DNA from: Monodelphis domestica
Taxonomy: Eukaryota; Chordata; Mammalia; Didelphimorphia; Didelphidae
Direction of reading: 5' to 3'
Length of the DNA: 64,000 bases
Assembly: GCF_027887165.1 (NCBI RefSeq)
Contig: NC_077228.1
Location: forward strand, 105,904,200-105,968,199
Shown: positions 46,389-58,511 of the stretch, one piece after another
Layout of the letters: the number at the start of each line of letters is the position of its first letter
How positions within the stretch are numbered: position 1 is the first letter of the stretch
Made by a program: the position numbers and the translations under genes
Notes under the pieces: model-generated
The model's input: only the letters and a program-made list of their open reading frames with translations
Database searches by the model: none
What the model was told of the DNA's origin: nothing

Positions 46389-46559
46389 ATTTGGCTACAT
46401 GGTGACAATTGTCCTGTTACCTGCCTGGGCCATATGGTTTTCCTCTATGGAACAAGGATAAAGACAGAGAATGAACTAGAAAACTTTTATGGTCCCTAAA
46501 ATGCTGTGACTGAGTTGTCTTGAAGGAAATAAGAAATGAGGCATTCTAGGTAGGGAGTC

Positions 46560-46725
46560 TACTTAAACTCCAGTGGCTTCCTATTACCTCTAGGACAAAA
46601 TAAAATTTCTTTAGCGTTTATAGCTCTTCACAACCTGTCTCTAACCTAAATTTCCAGCCTCGTTATGATTTTCTATGGTCTAACAAAACCTGCCTTCTTG
46701 CTGTTCACTGTTCAGCACAAAAGTA
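46560..46725 (+). mobile_element. LINE2 fragment, sense
   Basis: AACTCCAGTGGCTTCCTATT and TATAGCTCTTCACAACCTGT are typical of the L2 ORF2 tail. Confidence 0.65.
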
Positions 46726-46749
46726 TAGAGTGAAGGGATATGGGAGATG

Positions 46750-46940
46750 GAGTGTGGTGTAGGAGGAATCCCGAATTTGGACCAGTCTCTTCACTTCCAT
46801 CAGTTGGCTGGGTGGTACTTGTTAGCTGGTCTAGTTACTTGACTTTTCTGAGCTTTGGTTTCCTCACCTGTAAAATGAGGGGGGTCGTGGTGGGCTTGAT
46901 GATATCTAAGAACTTTTATAGATCTAATTCCATGATTTCC
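46750..46940 (+). repeat. MIR
   Basis: GGTTTCCTCACCTGTAAAAT core and a TCTAATTCCATGATTTCCC end. Confidence 0.6.
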
Positions 46941-47053
46941 CTTCTTCACAGGGGAAGGATCAGGAGGAAGAAAGTTACCTGTAATGGGGAGAATGTTTAG
47001 ATGGTTAGGAGAAACTATATTCCAGATTTGTTGTCTGTAACCCAAAAGAGTAA

Positions 47054-47312
47054 AGGGCAGCTTGGTGGCACAGTGGACAGATTACTGTGCCTGGAGTCAG
47101 GAAGTCTCATCTTTCTGAGTTCAAATTTGGCCTCAGACACTTGCTAGCTATGTGATCCTGGGCAAATCGCTTAACCCTGTTGGCCTCAGTTTCCTTATCT
47201 GTAAAAGGAGCTAGAGAAGGAAATGTCAGACCATTCTAGTATCTCTGCCAAGAAAGACTGAAAAGGGGTCACAAAGAGTTGGACTTGACTGAAAACAACT
47301 GAGCAACAACAA
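47054..47312 (+). repeat. Marsupial SINE, long-tail form, full length
   Basis: GGGCAGCTTGGTGGCACAGT to GAGCAACAACAACAA, with GCTAGAGAAGGAAATG in the tail. Confidence 0.92.
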
Positions 47313-47319
47313 CAAAACC

Positions 47320-48190
47320 CACAGAATGGAAGAGCCTCTGATAACTGAGAATTAATTTATTCCTACATTAACTCATTTGAAATAGATGAGGCAAAATCTA
47401 TTGCCATCTGTGTCCTAAAGAGGAGGAAACAGAGATTCAGAGGAGTTGAGGATCTTGCCCAAGGTGTCTTATTGAGATAGTCTCAGAAAAAGGACTTAGA
47501 TAGGGCTCCAAGTCCCAGTGGGAAAGGCTTTATAAATGTTTGTTGACTGACTGGTTGATTGAAGGGATGGGTGCCCTTAGGGAAAGGGAAAGTAAAGGAG
47601 CAATGAATGGGTCCTGGCCAAGTGACCAGCTTGCTTTCCTCAGGGCATCCACCTTCCCTTCCCATCATCCAGAAGGAAGCTGTAGCTAATCACTCCCCCA
47701 GGAGGCTTACTGTTGTGCCTCAGCTAAAAGTCACCTCCCTAGGGAGAAAAGCTTTTCTAGTATTTTTGGAGTGTGTTTATCTGGGCCTACCTGCGGTGCC
47801 CAGTTACAACATAACATAAATATAACAATATTACCCCTGCGAGGAAAGGATCATATTATGGGCTCCCAGGGGCTGTTCTTGAGAGCACGATTAGAAGCAG
47901 CAGATTACAAGGGCCTGAGGGAGAAGCAGATAAACAGGAGATAGGGTTTTGGGAAGCCCCAGGGGGACCCTAAAGAGGGAGACTGGGGGAGGGTTTGGGC
48001 AAGGACTGGAAGGACTGAAATAATAATCTTCAGTCAGAGATTTAGAACTGTAAGGGAGCTTAGCGAGTTCAACTTTCCTCCCTCTAAAGAGAAGACATCT
48101 GAGTCCTAAAGGGTCATAGTGGCTGGACAAAGGCATCAAGGTCCTATGTGGCAGAGCAGGGATCCAGACTCCAAGTCCAGAACCAGGTCC
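47320..48190. other. Intron DNA, mostly unique
   Basis: A short MIR remnant near 47380-47470. Nothing else recognised. Confidence 0.5.
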
Positions 48191-48191
48191 A

Positions 48192-48450
48192 GAAGCCCCC
48201 AAGTCAGAAATTCACAGTGATTCAGGAGTCAGTAGGATTTAGTGGGAAAACTAAGGCACTGGGGTTTAAGATTAAGAAGAATCCTAATGGAGTCACCTTG
48301 GGCAAGTCACTGAATTTCTCATTTATAAATTGAGGGGGATTGGATTAAATGATTATTAGGGTCCCTTCTAGTTCTAAGAATTTGATTCTTCTCCCCGACC
48401 CCCTTTCTTTACAACCTGAGCTCTACTTAGACCTTGACCTTTCTCTCATA
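48192..48450 (+). repeat. MIR-containing segment, paired with 44533-44775
   Basis: Same order of blocks (AATTCACAGTGATT, GGGCAAGTCACTGAATTTCT, TACTTAGACCTTGACCTTTC) as the segment 3.65 kb upstream, sharing the same internal MIR deletion. Confidence 0.7.
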
Positions 48451-48466
48451 GACTCATGGTTCTTTA

Positions 48467-48629
48467 TTTATTTTGATTTTGATTTAATTGGTCAATTTAG
48501 AACATTATTCCTTGGTTACAAGAATCATATTCTTTCCCTCCTCTCCCCTCACCCCTTCCTGTAACCAACTCAAAATTCCACTGGGTTTTACATGTGTCTT
48601 TCTTTGGTCAAAAACTTTTTTCATGTTGT
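48467..48629 (-). mobile_element. Very short L1 3' UTR insertion (163 bp) with perfect 16-bp target-site duplication
   Basis: GACTCATGGTTCTTTA is duplicated at 48451-48466 and 48630-48645. Between them lies only the terminal L1 3' UTR in minus orientation, including AAAATTCCACTGGGTTTTAC. This is a severe 5' truncation. Confidence 0.92.
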
Positions 48630-48649
48630 GACTCATGGTTCTTTAAAAC

Positions 48650-48895
48650 CAGAAGGGACCTCAGATAGCTGGTCCGACTTCCTCAATTTACAGATGAGGA
48701 AACTGAGGTCCAGAGCAGGGATTATATGGCTATTAAGTGGAGAGAGTCAGGAATTGAACTCTGGCTCTTCTGAGGACCTGGGTTCAAAACTTACTGCTGA
48801 TTTGTACTACCATTTACTACCCTGAAGCCTCAGTTTCCTCATTTGCAAAATGAGGGGGGATTGCACTAGATGGCCTCTGAGGTTCCTTCCAGATG
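48650..48895. repeat. Back-to-back MIR-type fragments
   Basis: An antisense piece (CAGATGAGGAAACTGAGGTC) is followed by a sense piece (CCTCAGTTTCCTCATTTGCA). Confidence 0.6.
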
Positions 48896-49470
48896 ACCCG
48901 CAGGCCCAATGCCCTTTTCATTTACTAGGCTGCCTCTCACTCCAGTCAAGCATACCAACTTCAGAGTCTTTGTGGTATTATTGTCTCTGTCCTTCAGCAC
49001 AAGTCCTCTCCCTAATTGGAGTACTCTTTCCTCCCTTCCATCTTTTCTTTCTTTTTTGTTAAACCCTTACCTTAGAATCAATAGTGTGCATTAGCTCTAA
49101 GGCAGAAGAGTGGGCTAGACAATGGGGGTTGAGTGACTCACCCAGGGTGACACAGCTAGGAAGTGGGGTTAGATTTGAACCCAGGACTTCCCATATCTAG
49201 ACCTGGCTCTCAATCCACTGAGACACCCAGATGCCCCTCTCCCACCTTTTCTTCACCATATGTCTTTTGAGCTCTTTGTCCAAAATCATCTCATTAGGTA
49301 TAATCTTCAGGGATTGACACTGTCTGATGTTCTTTGATCCTTTCTTTCTTAGAACCTATGTCTATAGTATGAAATACACTTCCCCACTTGCTTGAGTTCC
49401 TCTGTGTATGCTTTCTGGGTTTTGCCTGGTTTATGTCCATCCCCCCATCACCAATCTGTGAACTTTTAAA
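48890..49470 (+). mobile_element. Probable LINE2 3' region, split by a SINE
   Basis: Decayed sense L2-like pyrimidine-rich sequence at 48890-49050 and about 49240-49470, separated by the minus-strand SINE at 49053-49238. Weak match. Confidence 0.4.
49053..49238 (-). repeat. Marsupial SINE, short-tail form
   Basis: Antisense: TTAAACCCTTACCTTAGAAT to GAGACACCCAGATGCCCCTC. Confidence 0.88.
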
Positions 49471-49654
49471 GCTAGTCAGAATTTTCTTTGGAAGAGCTTC
49501 ACCAAGACAAAGGTACAGATATGCATGAGATCAGCTAATGGTGTTCACTGACCTATTGTAGGTGAATGAAAGGTAAGAGAAGAAGCTGCTAAGAAATGAG
49601 GAGGATCAGGAAAGGGAGAGTGACTCACAAGTGGCAGAGATGGCAAGTTTGGTT

Positions 49655-50530
49655 CTGGAGCTTAAAAAATTATTATTGATATCTTTGGTTTTTACATTAT
49701 CTTCATGGCCCAATATATCCCTCTCTCCCAAGAAAGCCAGCCCTTACAAAAATAAATAAAAGTGAAAAAATAGTTTAGTAAACCAACCAAGTCTGACACT
49801 TTCTGGGATGTTCCACACTGTGTCTCTGACCTCTACAAAGAAGAGAGGAGTAGAGAGCTCTTTTGGGGGCCTTGCTTGGTCACTTGAATTTTCCACTACT
49901 CAGTGGACAATCCACATTGTCATTTATAGTGTCATCTTAGGTATTGCTTTGCTGGTTCTGCTGACTTCATTTCACATCAATGTGTGTTAAGTCTTCAAAT
50001 CTTTCTTGGTATTCTTTATCGCCATTGTTTATTTTTGGCACAGGCACATGAACATGCAACATTTTGTTTAGCCATTTCCCAGTTTGTGGATATCTTGGTT
50101 TCTAGTTCCTTGCTACTAAGAAAAACTTGGTTAATATAGCATTTTAAAAAATCCTGAAATAATTTATTTATTTTATTTTTCGCTTCTTTCTCCCCAAGAA
50201 GGTAGGTAATATTGTATGAGTGTGTGTATAAATCATATAAAACATATTTCTCTGATTGTCATATTGTGAAAGAAGGGACATATTGCTTATGCTAGAGAAA
50301 AATTCATGGAGGAAATAAAATGAGGAATGGTATATTTTAATCTGCAATCAGCTTCTACCTGTTCCTTCCTTTTTTATCATGGAGTTGTCCTGGATCCTTT
50401 CTTTATAATTCTTGAACTCCTTGGAGAATATTCCTGGTAGATGGATCTTTGGGTCAAAGATTATGGACATTTTAGTTACTTAGCATAATTTCAAAATTCT
50501 TTCCTGAGTAACTGGACCATGAAAAATATA
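49655..50530 (-). mobile_element. Antisense L1-type fragments (two 3' ends)
   Basis: Antisense L1-like 3' UTR with decayed ORF2 end signals (CATTTTGTTTAGCCATTTCC at about 50060). A second T-rich start lies near 50140, followed by another L1-like 3' UTR to about 50530. Divergent; subfamily not assigned. Confidence 0.6.
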
Positions 50531-50984
50531 TATTAGTGCTACTGCAAAACTGTTGCTTTAAAAAAAGTTAACACATTTCTAGATTCTAAGAACAGAAAGA
50601 GAGGATTGTGTATGAAACCAAGAATTTATATTGAGGATTTAAAAAAGTTATAGATTAAATATAACATGATGAAATCAAAATTGCCTTTCAATCCTTTCTG
50701 AACTTCCATTCTGTTCTGTATATTTTTTAATTTTTCATTGATATTCTTTTTCTTTCATTTTTTTCCTAGGGATGAGAGAGACATTACTTTTACTTTATTC
50801 TGTCACCAAATCTCTACTCCCCCAAACATAAAAATTCTGCCTTGTTATGAACAAATAATTATAGTCAAGACAATGGAACTTGAAAAAAATAAATCTTCAG
50901 TCATCTTTAATAGTAAAAATAGCTAGTTTGTGTCTCACTCTATAATTACAAAAATGCTTTTCCTCATTTAATCTTAAACAAACA

Positions 50985-51164
50985 AACGACCTTTGCCTTC
51001 TGTCTTATGATTGATACAAGTATCAGTTCCAAGGCAGAAGACTGCAAAGGACTAGGTAATTGGAGTTAAATGACTTCACCAGAGTCACACAGCAATAGTT
51101 TGAGGCCAGATTAGAACACAGGCCCTTTTGACTCCAGGCCAGGCTCTCTATCCACTGAGCCACC
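50985..51164 (-). repeat. Marsupial SINE, short-tail form
   Basis: Antisense: CTTTGCCTTCTGTCTTATGA to TATCCACTGAGCCACC. Confidence 0.85.
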
Positions 51165-51896
51165 TTCCTCTTTTCAATTTAGTCCTCAATCTTTTAATTT
51201 TTGCTTAGGCCCTTTGAAGTCTGCAGGAGGACTGTATTCTCTCTTTTACAGAAAACCAAAACTGAGAGAAATGACATTGGCTCCAGATCACATAGCTATT
51301 AAGTAGCAGAGTGGCACCTGATACAAGATAGAAACAAGGCTCTTCCCACTGAGAAACACTGTCTTTCTAAACTAGAAACAGTTTAGTAAGTGGGGAATAC
51401 TCTGGTTTGGGATAGAAAGTCTAGTTTCACATTCTGGCTTTGGTACTTATTAGCAATATGACATTGGGGCAAGTCACTTCTAGAATCAGAGGATCTCAGG
51501 TTTTAAAGGGACCTCAGGGCTCATAGATTTATCATTTAGTCCAACCCATAAAGGAGCTTCCATTCTCAGCCCTTCCTTTCACAAATGAAAAAACTGGCCA
51601 AACCCCAACATCTTTTTAAAAAATGCTTTCTAGCCATGCTTCCCCCATATTATACTTGAGAAGTTAATTTTGAAGTCTACATATAACAATTAAGGTTCAT
51701 GTTCTTAGTTCCTAACCTATTTCAATTCTAACCCATTGAAGTGTTTTCAGAGATTCTGACAGTCATTCAGTGTGTCTAGGCTATCCCTGTCAGCTGAAAA
51801 TGTGATGGGCATGCTGTCTATACCAAGTCACTAATAAAAATGACAGCAGGACAGGACCAAGGACAGATCCCTGGAGCATTCAGTTTGAGGCCTCCT

Positions 51897-52288
51897 GACA
51901 AGTTCAATTCAACCATTTGTAAAGCATCTGATAAATATATATATATATATTTGCTTTGTGCTAGGCATAAAGTAAAAAACGACCAATTCCTGCCTTCAAG
52001 GAACTTATATTCTACTGAGGGGACAATAGAATGTGTATAGATGTATGTGTATAAAATATTTGAGGTGAGAGAGATCACTAACACCTTTGACAAGAAGAGC
52101 CATCTATTTCTCAGAGACTAGAACAAAGGAGGAAATAATGGGAAACATGGTTAGATGAGTTTTGAGGTCCCATGTGTGTCTATTCCCCAAGCCTGGCTTG
52201 AAAGACTTAACATGAAGTGGTACCTGAGCTGAATGGGGTAGGATTTTCCAAAGTAAAGATAAGGAGAGAGAGCATTCCTAGGTATTAG
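51897..52288 (-). mobile_element. LINE2 3' end, antisense
   Basis: TTTGCTTTGTGCTAGGCATA and CTGCCTTCAAGGAACTTATA, then GAGAGCATTCCTAGG, follow the antisense L2 order. A small AT array lies at 51934-51952, and the copy is cut by a SINE at 52303. Confidence 0.65.
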
Positions 52289-52302
52289 GAAATCATCTGT
52301 TT

Positions 52303-52484
52303 CTTTTTTTAACCTTTATCTTCTGTCTTAGAATCAATACTAAGTATCAGTTCCAAGGCAGAAGAGTGGTAAGGGCTAGGCAAAGGGGGTTTAAGGGACT
52401 TGCCCAGGGTCACACAGCTAGGAAGTTTCTGATGTCAAATTTGAACCCAGGAGCTCCCATCTTTAGACCTACCTAGCTGCTCCA
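52303..52484 (-). repeat. Marsupial SINE, short-tail form, with target-site duplication
   Basis: Flanked by GAAATCATCTGTTT (52289-52302) and GAAATCATCTATTT (52485-52498), 13 of 14 bases identical. It is inserted in antisense L2. Confidence 0.9.
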
Positions 52485-52699
52485 GAAATCATCTATTTTA
52501 AGGCTCAAAAATGAGAAATTTCCTATGCATGGGGAATAGACTACCTTGGGACCCCAAAACCCATCTATATTATTTCCAATTATTTTTCCTTTGTTCTAGT
52601 TTCTCAGAAATAGGTGACTCTTCTTGTCAAAGCCAAAATCCCTCTTTTTTTACCCTTGACATTCTTATCATCCCTTCCATGAGCCTGTCCCTTTGATCA

Positions 52700-52762
52700 T
52701 TCTCTCTGTCTCTGTCTCTTTCTGTCTCTCTTGTCTCTGTATTTTTATCTCACTGTCTCTCT
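52700..52762. repeat. Imperfect TCTCTG microsatellite
   Basis: TCTCTGTC-type units with substitutions. Confidence 0.85.
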
Positions 52763-52859
52763 CTTCCTGACCTTATTTTATTTGCTTGTTCCTTCTTCCA
52801 TCTCCTCAAGCCATTATGTTGTATCATTTTATATTGCGTCAATATCCAAACATTAATAA

Positions 52860-54080
52860 TATAATCAATTAACAAATATTTATTTAGTGTCTAATGTGTG
52901 CTAGACTAAACACGAACCAGTCCCTGCCTTCAAAGAACTTATATGCAATGGCATAATTACACAATACAATGCAATTACATATGTATATAATACATAAAAA
53001 TATATACAAAATAAGTATAAGGAAATATTAGCTGGGATGATCTATAATGGCCTCAAATAAGAAGTGGCAGTTGAGTTAAGCTTTGAGGAAAGGTACCAAG
53101 GACCAAATTTTATAAAATGGATATAAGGAGGGAATTAATTCTAGGCATGGGGGCCTGTGCAAAAGCACTGAGCTATTAGATGGAATGTGGTAAGTGAGGA
53201 ACAGTGAAAATTCAGTTTGGCTGGACTATAGGGTACAGTGAAGTAGTGTCATGTATAATAATCATGGAAAGGCAGGTTAAAAGCGGGCTGTGAAGGGAAT
53301 CGGCCCCTTATCACACTGATCTTCTACAAGAATATTTTCTACTTTCATCCTACCTACCCATCATCTGTAATGGTTTTAATTAAGAAGTGTACAAACTAGA
53401 TAGTCTGGAGGGGAAAAAAAGAAGAGATTGGAGAAGTGTTTGTATGCCATGTGTAAAGTATATCAAAAAGACAAATTTGGCTGAGTTGTAGAGTGTGTGA
53501 AGACAAATAATATATAATAGGGCTAGAAAGATAGGTTAGAGTCAAATTATAAAGGGCTCCGAATGCCAAATAAAGGAGATTGTGTTTTATCCGATAGGTA
53601 AAGGAAATTACTGGAGTCTATTGAGTAGGTGGGTGTCATGATCAGACCAAGTGTCATTTGGGCAGCTCTTTGGAGGATGAATTAGAAAAAGGAGGCTCTT
53701 GAGGCAGGGGATCAATTAGAAGGCTATGGCTATAGTCCAGGCAAAGGTGATGATCGTCTATAGTAGGCTAGCGGCTGTGGGAGTGGAGATAAGGGAATGG
53801 ATTCAAGAGATGGAAGGGAAGGAGAATTGATAAGATATGGCAACTGACTGGTTATGTAAGGAGTACAGGATGGTGTTGAAGTTGTGAACCTTTGTGCTTA
53901 GAAAGATTATGGTGCCCTTGACACAAGTATGGAAGAGTAGATTTTTTTGGGAAATATATTGAATTTTGTTTTGTACATGTTGAGTTTGAGATGTCTCCAA
54001 GATATCCAGATGGAAATGTCCAATATGTAGGAGGTGATTTTAGGATCAAAGCTTAGGAGAGACTATAAAAAAATCATCTC
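52860..54080 (-). mobile_element. LINE2, antisense, about 1.2 kb
   Basis: Runs from AACAAATATTTATTTAGTGT and CTGCCTTCAAAGAACTTATA through GGGCTCCGAATGCCAAATAA and CTATTGAGTAGGTGGGTGTC to TGTTGAGTTTGAGATGTCTC. It keeps the TATTGAGTAGG site that has become an AG array in the 27.7-kb copy. Confidence 0.78.
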
Positions 54081-54116
54081 TCACTGCTTCCATTTCCTAG
54101 CCTTCTAGTCACTTAT

Positions 54117-54316
54117 TTTTTTTAAAAACCCTTACCTTCTGTCTTAGAATTGATACTGAGTGTTGGTTCCAAGGCAGAAGTGTGGTAAAGACTAGGAAAT
54201 TGGGTTTAAGTGACTTGGCCTGGATTACACAGCTAGGAAGTGTCTGAGATCAGATTTGAACCCAGGACCTCCCATTTCCAGGCCTTGCTCTCTATCCACT
54301 GAGCCACTTAAGCTCC
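54117..54316 (-). repeat. Marsupial SINE, short-tail form
   Basis: Antisense: ACCCTTACCTTCTGTCTTAG to CCACTGAGCCACTTAAGCTC. Confidence 0.9.
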
Positions 54317-54319
54317 CTC

Positions 54320-55445
54320 TTTCCATTCACTTATTAAACTCTTTCAGTCTGGCTTCAGATTTTACTGTTTAACTGAAATTACTGTTTCCAAAGTTAGAAA
54401 CGATCTCTTAATTGCTCAATGTGTTGGTATTTTTCTGGGTATTCATTCTACTTGATGCTTTTACAGTTCTTCACTGTCAATCAACCTTTCTTCCTGGATC
54501 CTCTCTCCTCCCTTAGCTTTAGTGATACTACTCTTTCTAGTTCTTCTGTCAAATAATTGCTCCTTTTAAGAGGGTGTATGCAATGTCTTCTCTGGTATTA
54601 TCCCTCTAGTTGTATACTGGCTCTATTCCCGTTTTTTCCTCTTTGTATTTCCTTTATCCACAATCTCTTCAGTTCCCATGGATTTATTGATCTATGCAAA
54701 TGATTCGTATATCTTTCTCTATATCTAACCTTAACTCTTCTTCTGCATTTCAGTCCAGTAGCATCAATTAACTGTTAGCCAGTTTCATTGATGTCCTATT
54801 GATATCTCAAACTCATCATGTCTAAAAAGTAATTAACTCATCATCTTCCCCACAAAACTTATTCTTCCTTCAGATCTCTTTATATATGCTAAGGTCATCA
54901 CCATCCATTCACCAACACTAGAAGTTCTTTGAGAGCAAGGAATCTTTTGTTCTTGTCTTTGTATCTTCAACATTTTAGCACAATGCTGGCACATAGGAGA
55001 TATTTAATCAATTCTTGGTGATTGATTGCCTTTTCCCTCTTCTAAACTGTCCATGTCTAATCACTTGCCAAGTCTTATGGATTTTTCCACATCAACTTTT
55101 TCATTCATCCCCTTCTCTTTGGTCATAGGACCAATACTCAAATTCAAACCCTCATTACCTCTCACAAGGACCCTTTTAGTAGTCTCTTAATTTTTTCCTT
55201 ATTTCTAGTCTTTTCTCTAATCCATCCTCTATACAGCTTTCAAATGAATATTGTTATGATATAGGCTTCAGCCTCTTACTCTCTGGCTCAAAAATACTCA
55301 GTGATTCCCTGTTGTCCTATTTAGGATAAAATATAGACACTTCAGCCTGCATTTTAAAGCTCCTCAAAATCTGGACTTAACCCACCTTTCCAGACTTACC
55401 AGACTTATTTCCTATTATGCCTCTTCTTGCACTCTGCATTCAAAG
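54320..55445 (+). mobile_element. LINE2, sense, ORF2 region and 3' end
   Basis: CTTCTTCCTGGATCCTCTCTC-like sequence, then CAACTCATCATGTC-like stretches of decayed ORF2. The L2 terminus lies near 54920-55020 (GCTGGCACATAGGAGATATT). A second L2 ORF2-tail piece follows (55020-55445, AATACTCAGTGATTCCCTGT), so two copies or a rearranged copy are present. Confidence 0.65.
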
Positions 55446-55456
55446 GTGATATGAGG

Positions 55457-55562
55457 GCAGCAAAGATGTAGATAGCACAGTGGAGAGAATGCTAGGCCTG
55501 GAGTCAGGAGGATCTAGCTTTTGCGACCCTGGGTAAGTCACTTAATCCTGATTGCCTATTTA
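55457..55562 (+). repeat. Marsupial SINE, truncated
   Basis: GATAGCACAGTGGAGAGAAT and GACCCTGGGTAAGTCACTTA, ending in an A-run. Confidence 0.8.
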
Positions 55563-55661
55563 AAAAAATAACAAGGTGATACAAACCATCAATAATGCTC
55601 CTTGGATGCTGCCATTGAACCATTTTCAAAGTCACCTAATTATACTAATTCTGACTTTATT

Positions 55662-55975
55662 TTGCTTTTAAAAATTATTATTTATTTTAGCCATTTAAAT
55701 TTTTGAGTTTCAAAATCTCTCCTTCTGGCCTCTTCCTCCACACATTGAGAAAGCAAGCAATACAATACTGATTATTCATGGGAAGTCATACAAAACATTT
55801 CCATATCAGCCAAGTTGGAAAAAAAAGCAAGAAAAATAAGATGCTGCTCCCAGAGTTTGTCAGTTCTCTCTCTGGAAGAGGATAGCATTTTTCACCATGA
55901 GTCTTTTAGAATTATCTTACATCATTGTATTGATCAGAGTAGCTAAATCTTTTACAGTTGATAATCTTTACAATC
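55662..55975 (-). mobile_element. L1 3' UTR fragment
   Basis: Antisense L1 3' UTR of the type seen in the composite element at 6.2 kb (CAGTTCTCTCTCTGGAAGAG and ATTGATCAGAGTAGCTAAAT), but without the composite's 5' module. Confidence 0.75.
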
Positions 55976-56527
55976 CAACCCTGACTTTAGAGAATCTCCC
56001 AATCCTCTCATCTTATAGATGTGGAAACTGATGCCCAAACTTCCCTCTACCTCTATTTAATGCTTCAAAATTATAGCTTCCAAGCATGTTATGCACATCA
56101 CATCTAATTTAATACTTTACTGGACTGTTGTGAAGAAAGGGCTTTATAAACTTAAAACTGTTGAAGATATGTGAGCTGTTATTCTTTGTTAAACATCTGA
56201 GCCACAGTAGCTAGTGCATGGTTGGGAGCTGAAGGGTTGGATTGAATCTTTGGGACCATTTCCATTTAAAATTGAAGGTAGCAGTCTGGCCTTAGTAAGG
56301 AGAGAAGACCTGGGGTTTAGAATTCAAGAAGAATAGAATTAAGATGCAATCGAGAAAAAAATTAACTTCTAGTGGTAAGGAGTATATTGCTTGCAGGCAA
56401 GAGAGTATTATATCCATTCTGTAAGGTCTCTGATGACCCCTAGAGCCAAGGAACACATGCAAAAGTTAATAGTATTGTAGGATTTTGAATCGAAAAGGAC
56501 CAGGGAGATCATGTTGCCAATTTTATG

Positions 56528-57154
56528 AGATCAGCCTTATTTTTAATTTAATTTAATTTTTCATTTTTAACATTTTATTTAATTAAGAAAAATTTCCTAT
56601 GGTTACAGGATTCATATTCTTTCCCTCCCCTCCTCCTGCTGTCCTCCCATAGCCAACATGCAATTCCACTGATTTTACATGTGTCATTGATCAAGACCTA
56701 TTTCTATATTATTGATATTTGCACCAGGGTGATGATTTAGAGTCTACATCCCCAATCATATCCCCACAGAACCATTCGATCAAGCAGTTGTTTTTCTTTT
56801 GCGTTTCTGCTTTTGCGTTTTCCTCCCACAGTTCTTTCTCTGGATGTGGATAGCATTCTTTCTCCTAAGTCCCTCAGAATTGTCTTGGACCATTGCATTG
56901 ATGCTAGTAGAGAAGTCCATTTCATTTGATTGTAACACAGTATATCAACCTCAGTGTACAATGTTCTCCTAGTTCTGTTCCTTTCACTCTGCACCAATTC
57001 CTGGAGTTCATTCCAGTTCACATGGAATTCCTCCAGTTCATTATTCCTTTCAGCACAATAATATTCCATCACCAACAGATACCACAGTTTGTTTAGCTAT
57101 TCCCCAATCAAGAGGCATTCTCTCATTTTCCAATTTTTTTGTCACTACAAAGAG
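56528..57154 (-). mobile_element. 5'-truncated L1 (3' end) with perfect 17-bp target-site duplication
   Basis: The minus strand encodes a decayed ORF2 C-terminus (MEYYCAERNNELEEFHVNW and onward), followed by a 3' UTR ending in an A-rich tail at the left. ATGTTGCCAATTTTATG is duplicated exactly at 56511-56527 and 57155-57171, so the insertion boundaries are firm. Length is about 627 bp. It is non-functional through truncation. Confidence 0.92.
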
Positions 57155-57174
57155 ATGTTGCCAATTTTATGGAT

Positions 57175-57690
57175 GAGGAAACTGAGGCAAAAAAGAACAG
57201 TCATTTGAGGTTATATAGGTATTAACAATATCAGGTTTCTGGGTCATTTAAAATTTTCAAAACTATTTTCTCACAACAACTCTGAATGGTGTTAGCAGTA
57301 AATATTAATGCTCCTGTTTGACAGAAGAGGAAACTGAGGCTCTGAGAGATTGTGACTTATCCATGATTAGTAGTAGCATGATCAAAATTTGAACACAACC
57401 CCTGTGTCTCCAAATCAAGATTTCTTTTCACTATAGCAGGGGCTGAGGGATCAGACAATTCTCTACTCTGCCTTCTTCTCATCCCCCCCCCCATAATCTC
57501 CAAAATGTAGGCTCATCTCCTTCTCTGGCCCCCACAAGTAAAAGACATGGTTTGTATTTTAAGTCAGTTCTGTAGCAAGATTCAAAGTCAATGTGTACAA
57601 GAGAAAAATCTGTCCTGATGAGAAGAACAGAGGAGAGTGGAAGCTAGACCCACCAAGGTTGCCATAGAGGGATTTGGAGGCATGGAGTAG
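57175..57690. other. Intron DNA with MIR remnants
   Basis: Antisense MIR traces at 57175-57250 and 57290-57440 (GAAGAGGAAACTGAGGCTCT). A C-run lies at 57485-57492. Confidence 0.55.
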
Positions 57691-57925
57691 AGAGTTAAAC
57701 CCAATGTGGTTGGCATAATGGAAATCCATTAGAGTGGGAGTAAGAAAAACAGGTACCTCATCCTCCATCTGCTGTTTGCTAGCTATGTGACATGAGCAAG
57801 TCATTTAACTTCCTTGGACTTGGGCTCCTTATCTATCAGAGAGATCATTTGCCTTGTCTTCCTTAAAGGATTGGTGTGAGAACTGGATGAGGTAATGTAT
57901 TCAAAAGCACTTTGTCAGGAATGGC
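57690..57925 (+). repeat. MIR3-like SINE
   Basis: GAGCAAGTCATTTAACTTCC core and an AAAGCACTTTGTCAGG end. Confidence 0.6.
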
Positions 57926-58026
57926 AAGCTGTCCGTGGTTATTAGCATCGTTATTAGGGCCCAGCTGGACCATCACATCACTTGGACTTCCCACAGAGCT
58001 TGGGGCTCTAGACTAGGGACAGGGTG

Positions 58027-58246
58027 TGTATGTGTGTGTGTGTGTGTGTGTGCCTATGTGGCATTTTGCCCAGGAATTCCATAAGACTCCTCCACTTGCT
58101 TTACTGGGGTACCATGGGACCTTAAAGAAATGTCTTTGTGGTGTCCTGATATTCTAACTCTGACTAGTTTCTCTTCTTTGCCAATATTTGACCAGGAGGT
58201 GAATAGGTACAGGTGTAGAGAGAGGAGAGGGAATGGCTTGTATGTG

Positions 58247-58308
<62 letters not shown>
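58027..58308. repeat. Two (TG)n microsatellites
   Basis: A short TG block at 58027-58053 and a long one (about 30 units) at 58255-58308 preceded by TATATATATG, separated by 200 unique bases. Confidence 0.95.
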
Positions 58309-58511
58309 TTTCTGGTGTTGGAGACTGTAGATACATAGATGGCCCATTACTGATAAAAAAGGGTTAAAGTTTTCCCTGAGAGTAATAGTTGTGAAGGTTT
58401 TTTAAAAAAATATAAAGCCTTTTGTGATTACAATCATCATCCTCATCAACATTAGTGTTAATGGTGATGATGGTCATATTCTATGGTCATCTACATCTAA
58501 AATGTCAATCC

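Noticed and set aside
56737-57075. 112-codon frame as a gene
   Set aside because: L1 ORF2 C-terminal remnant in a truncated insertion.
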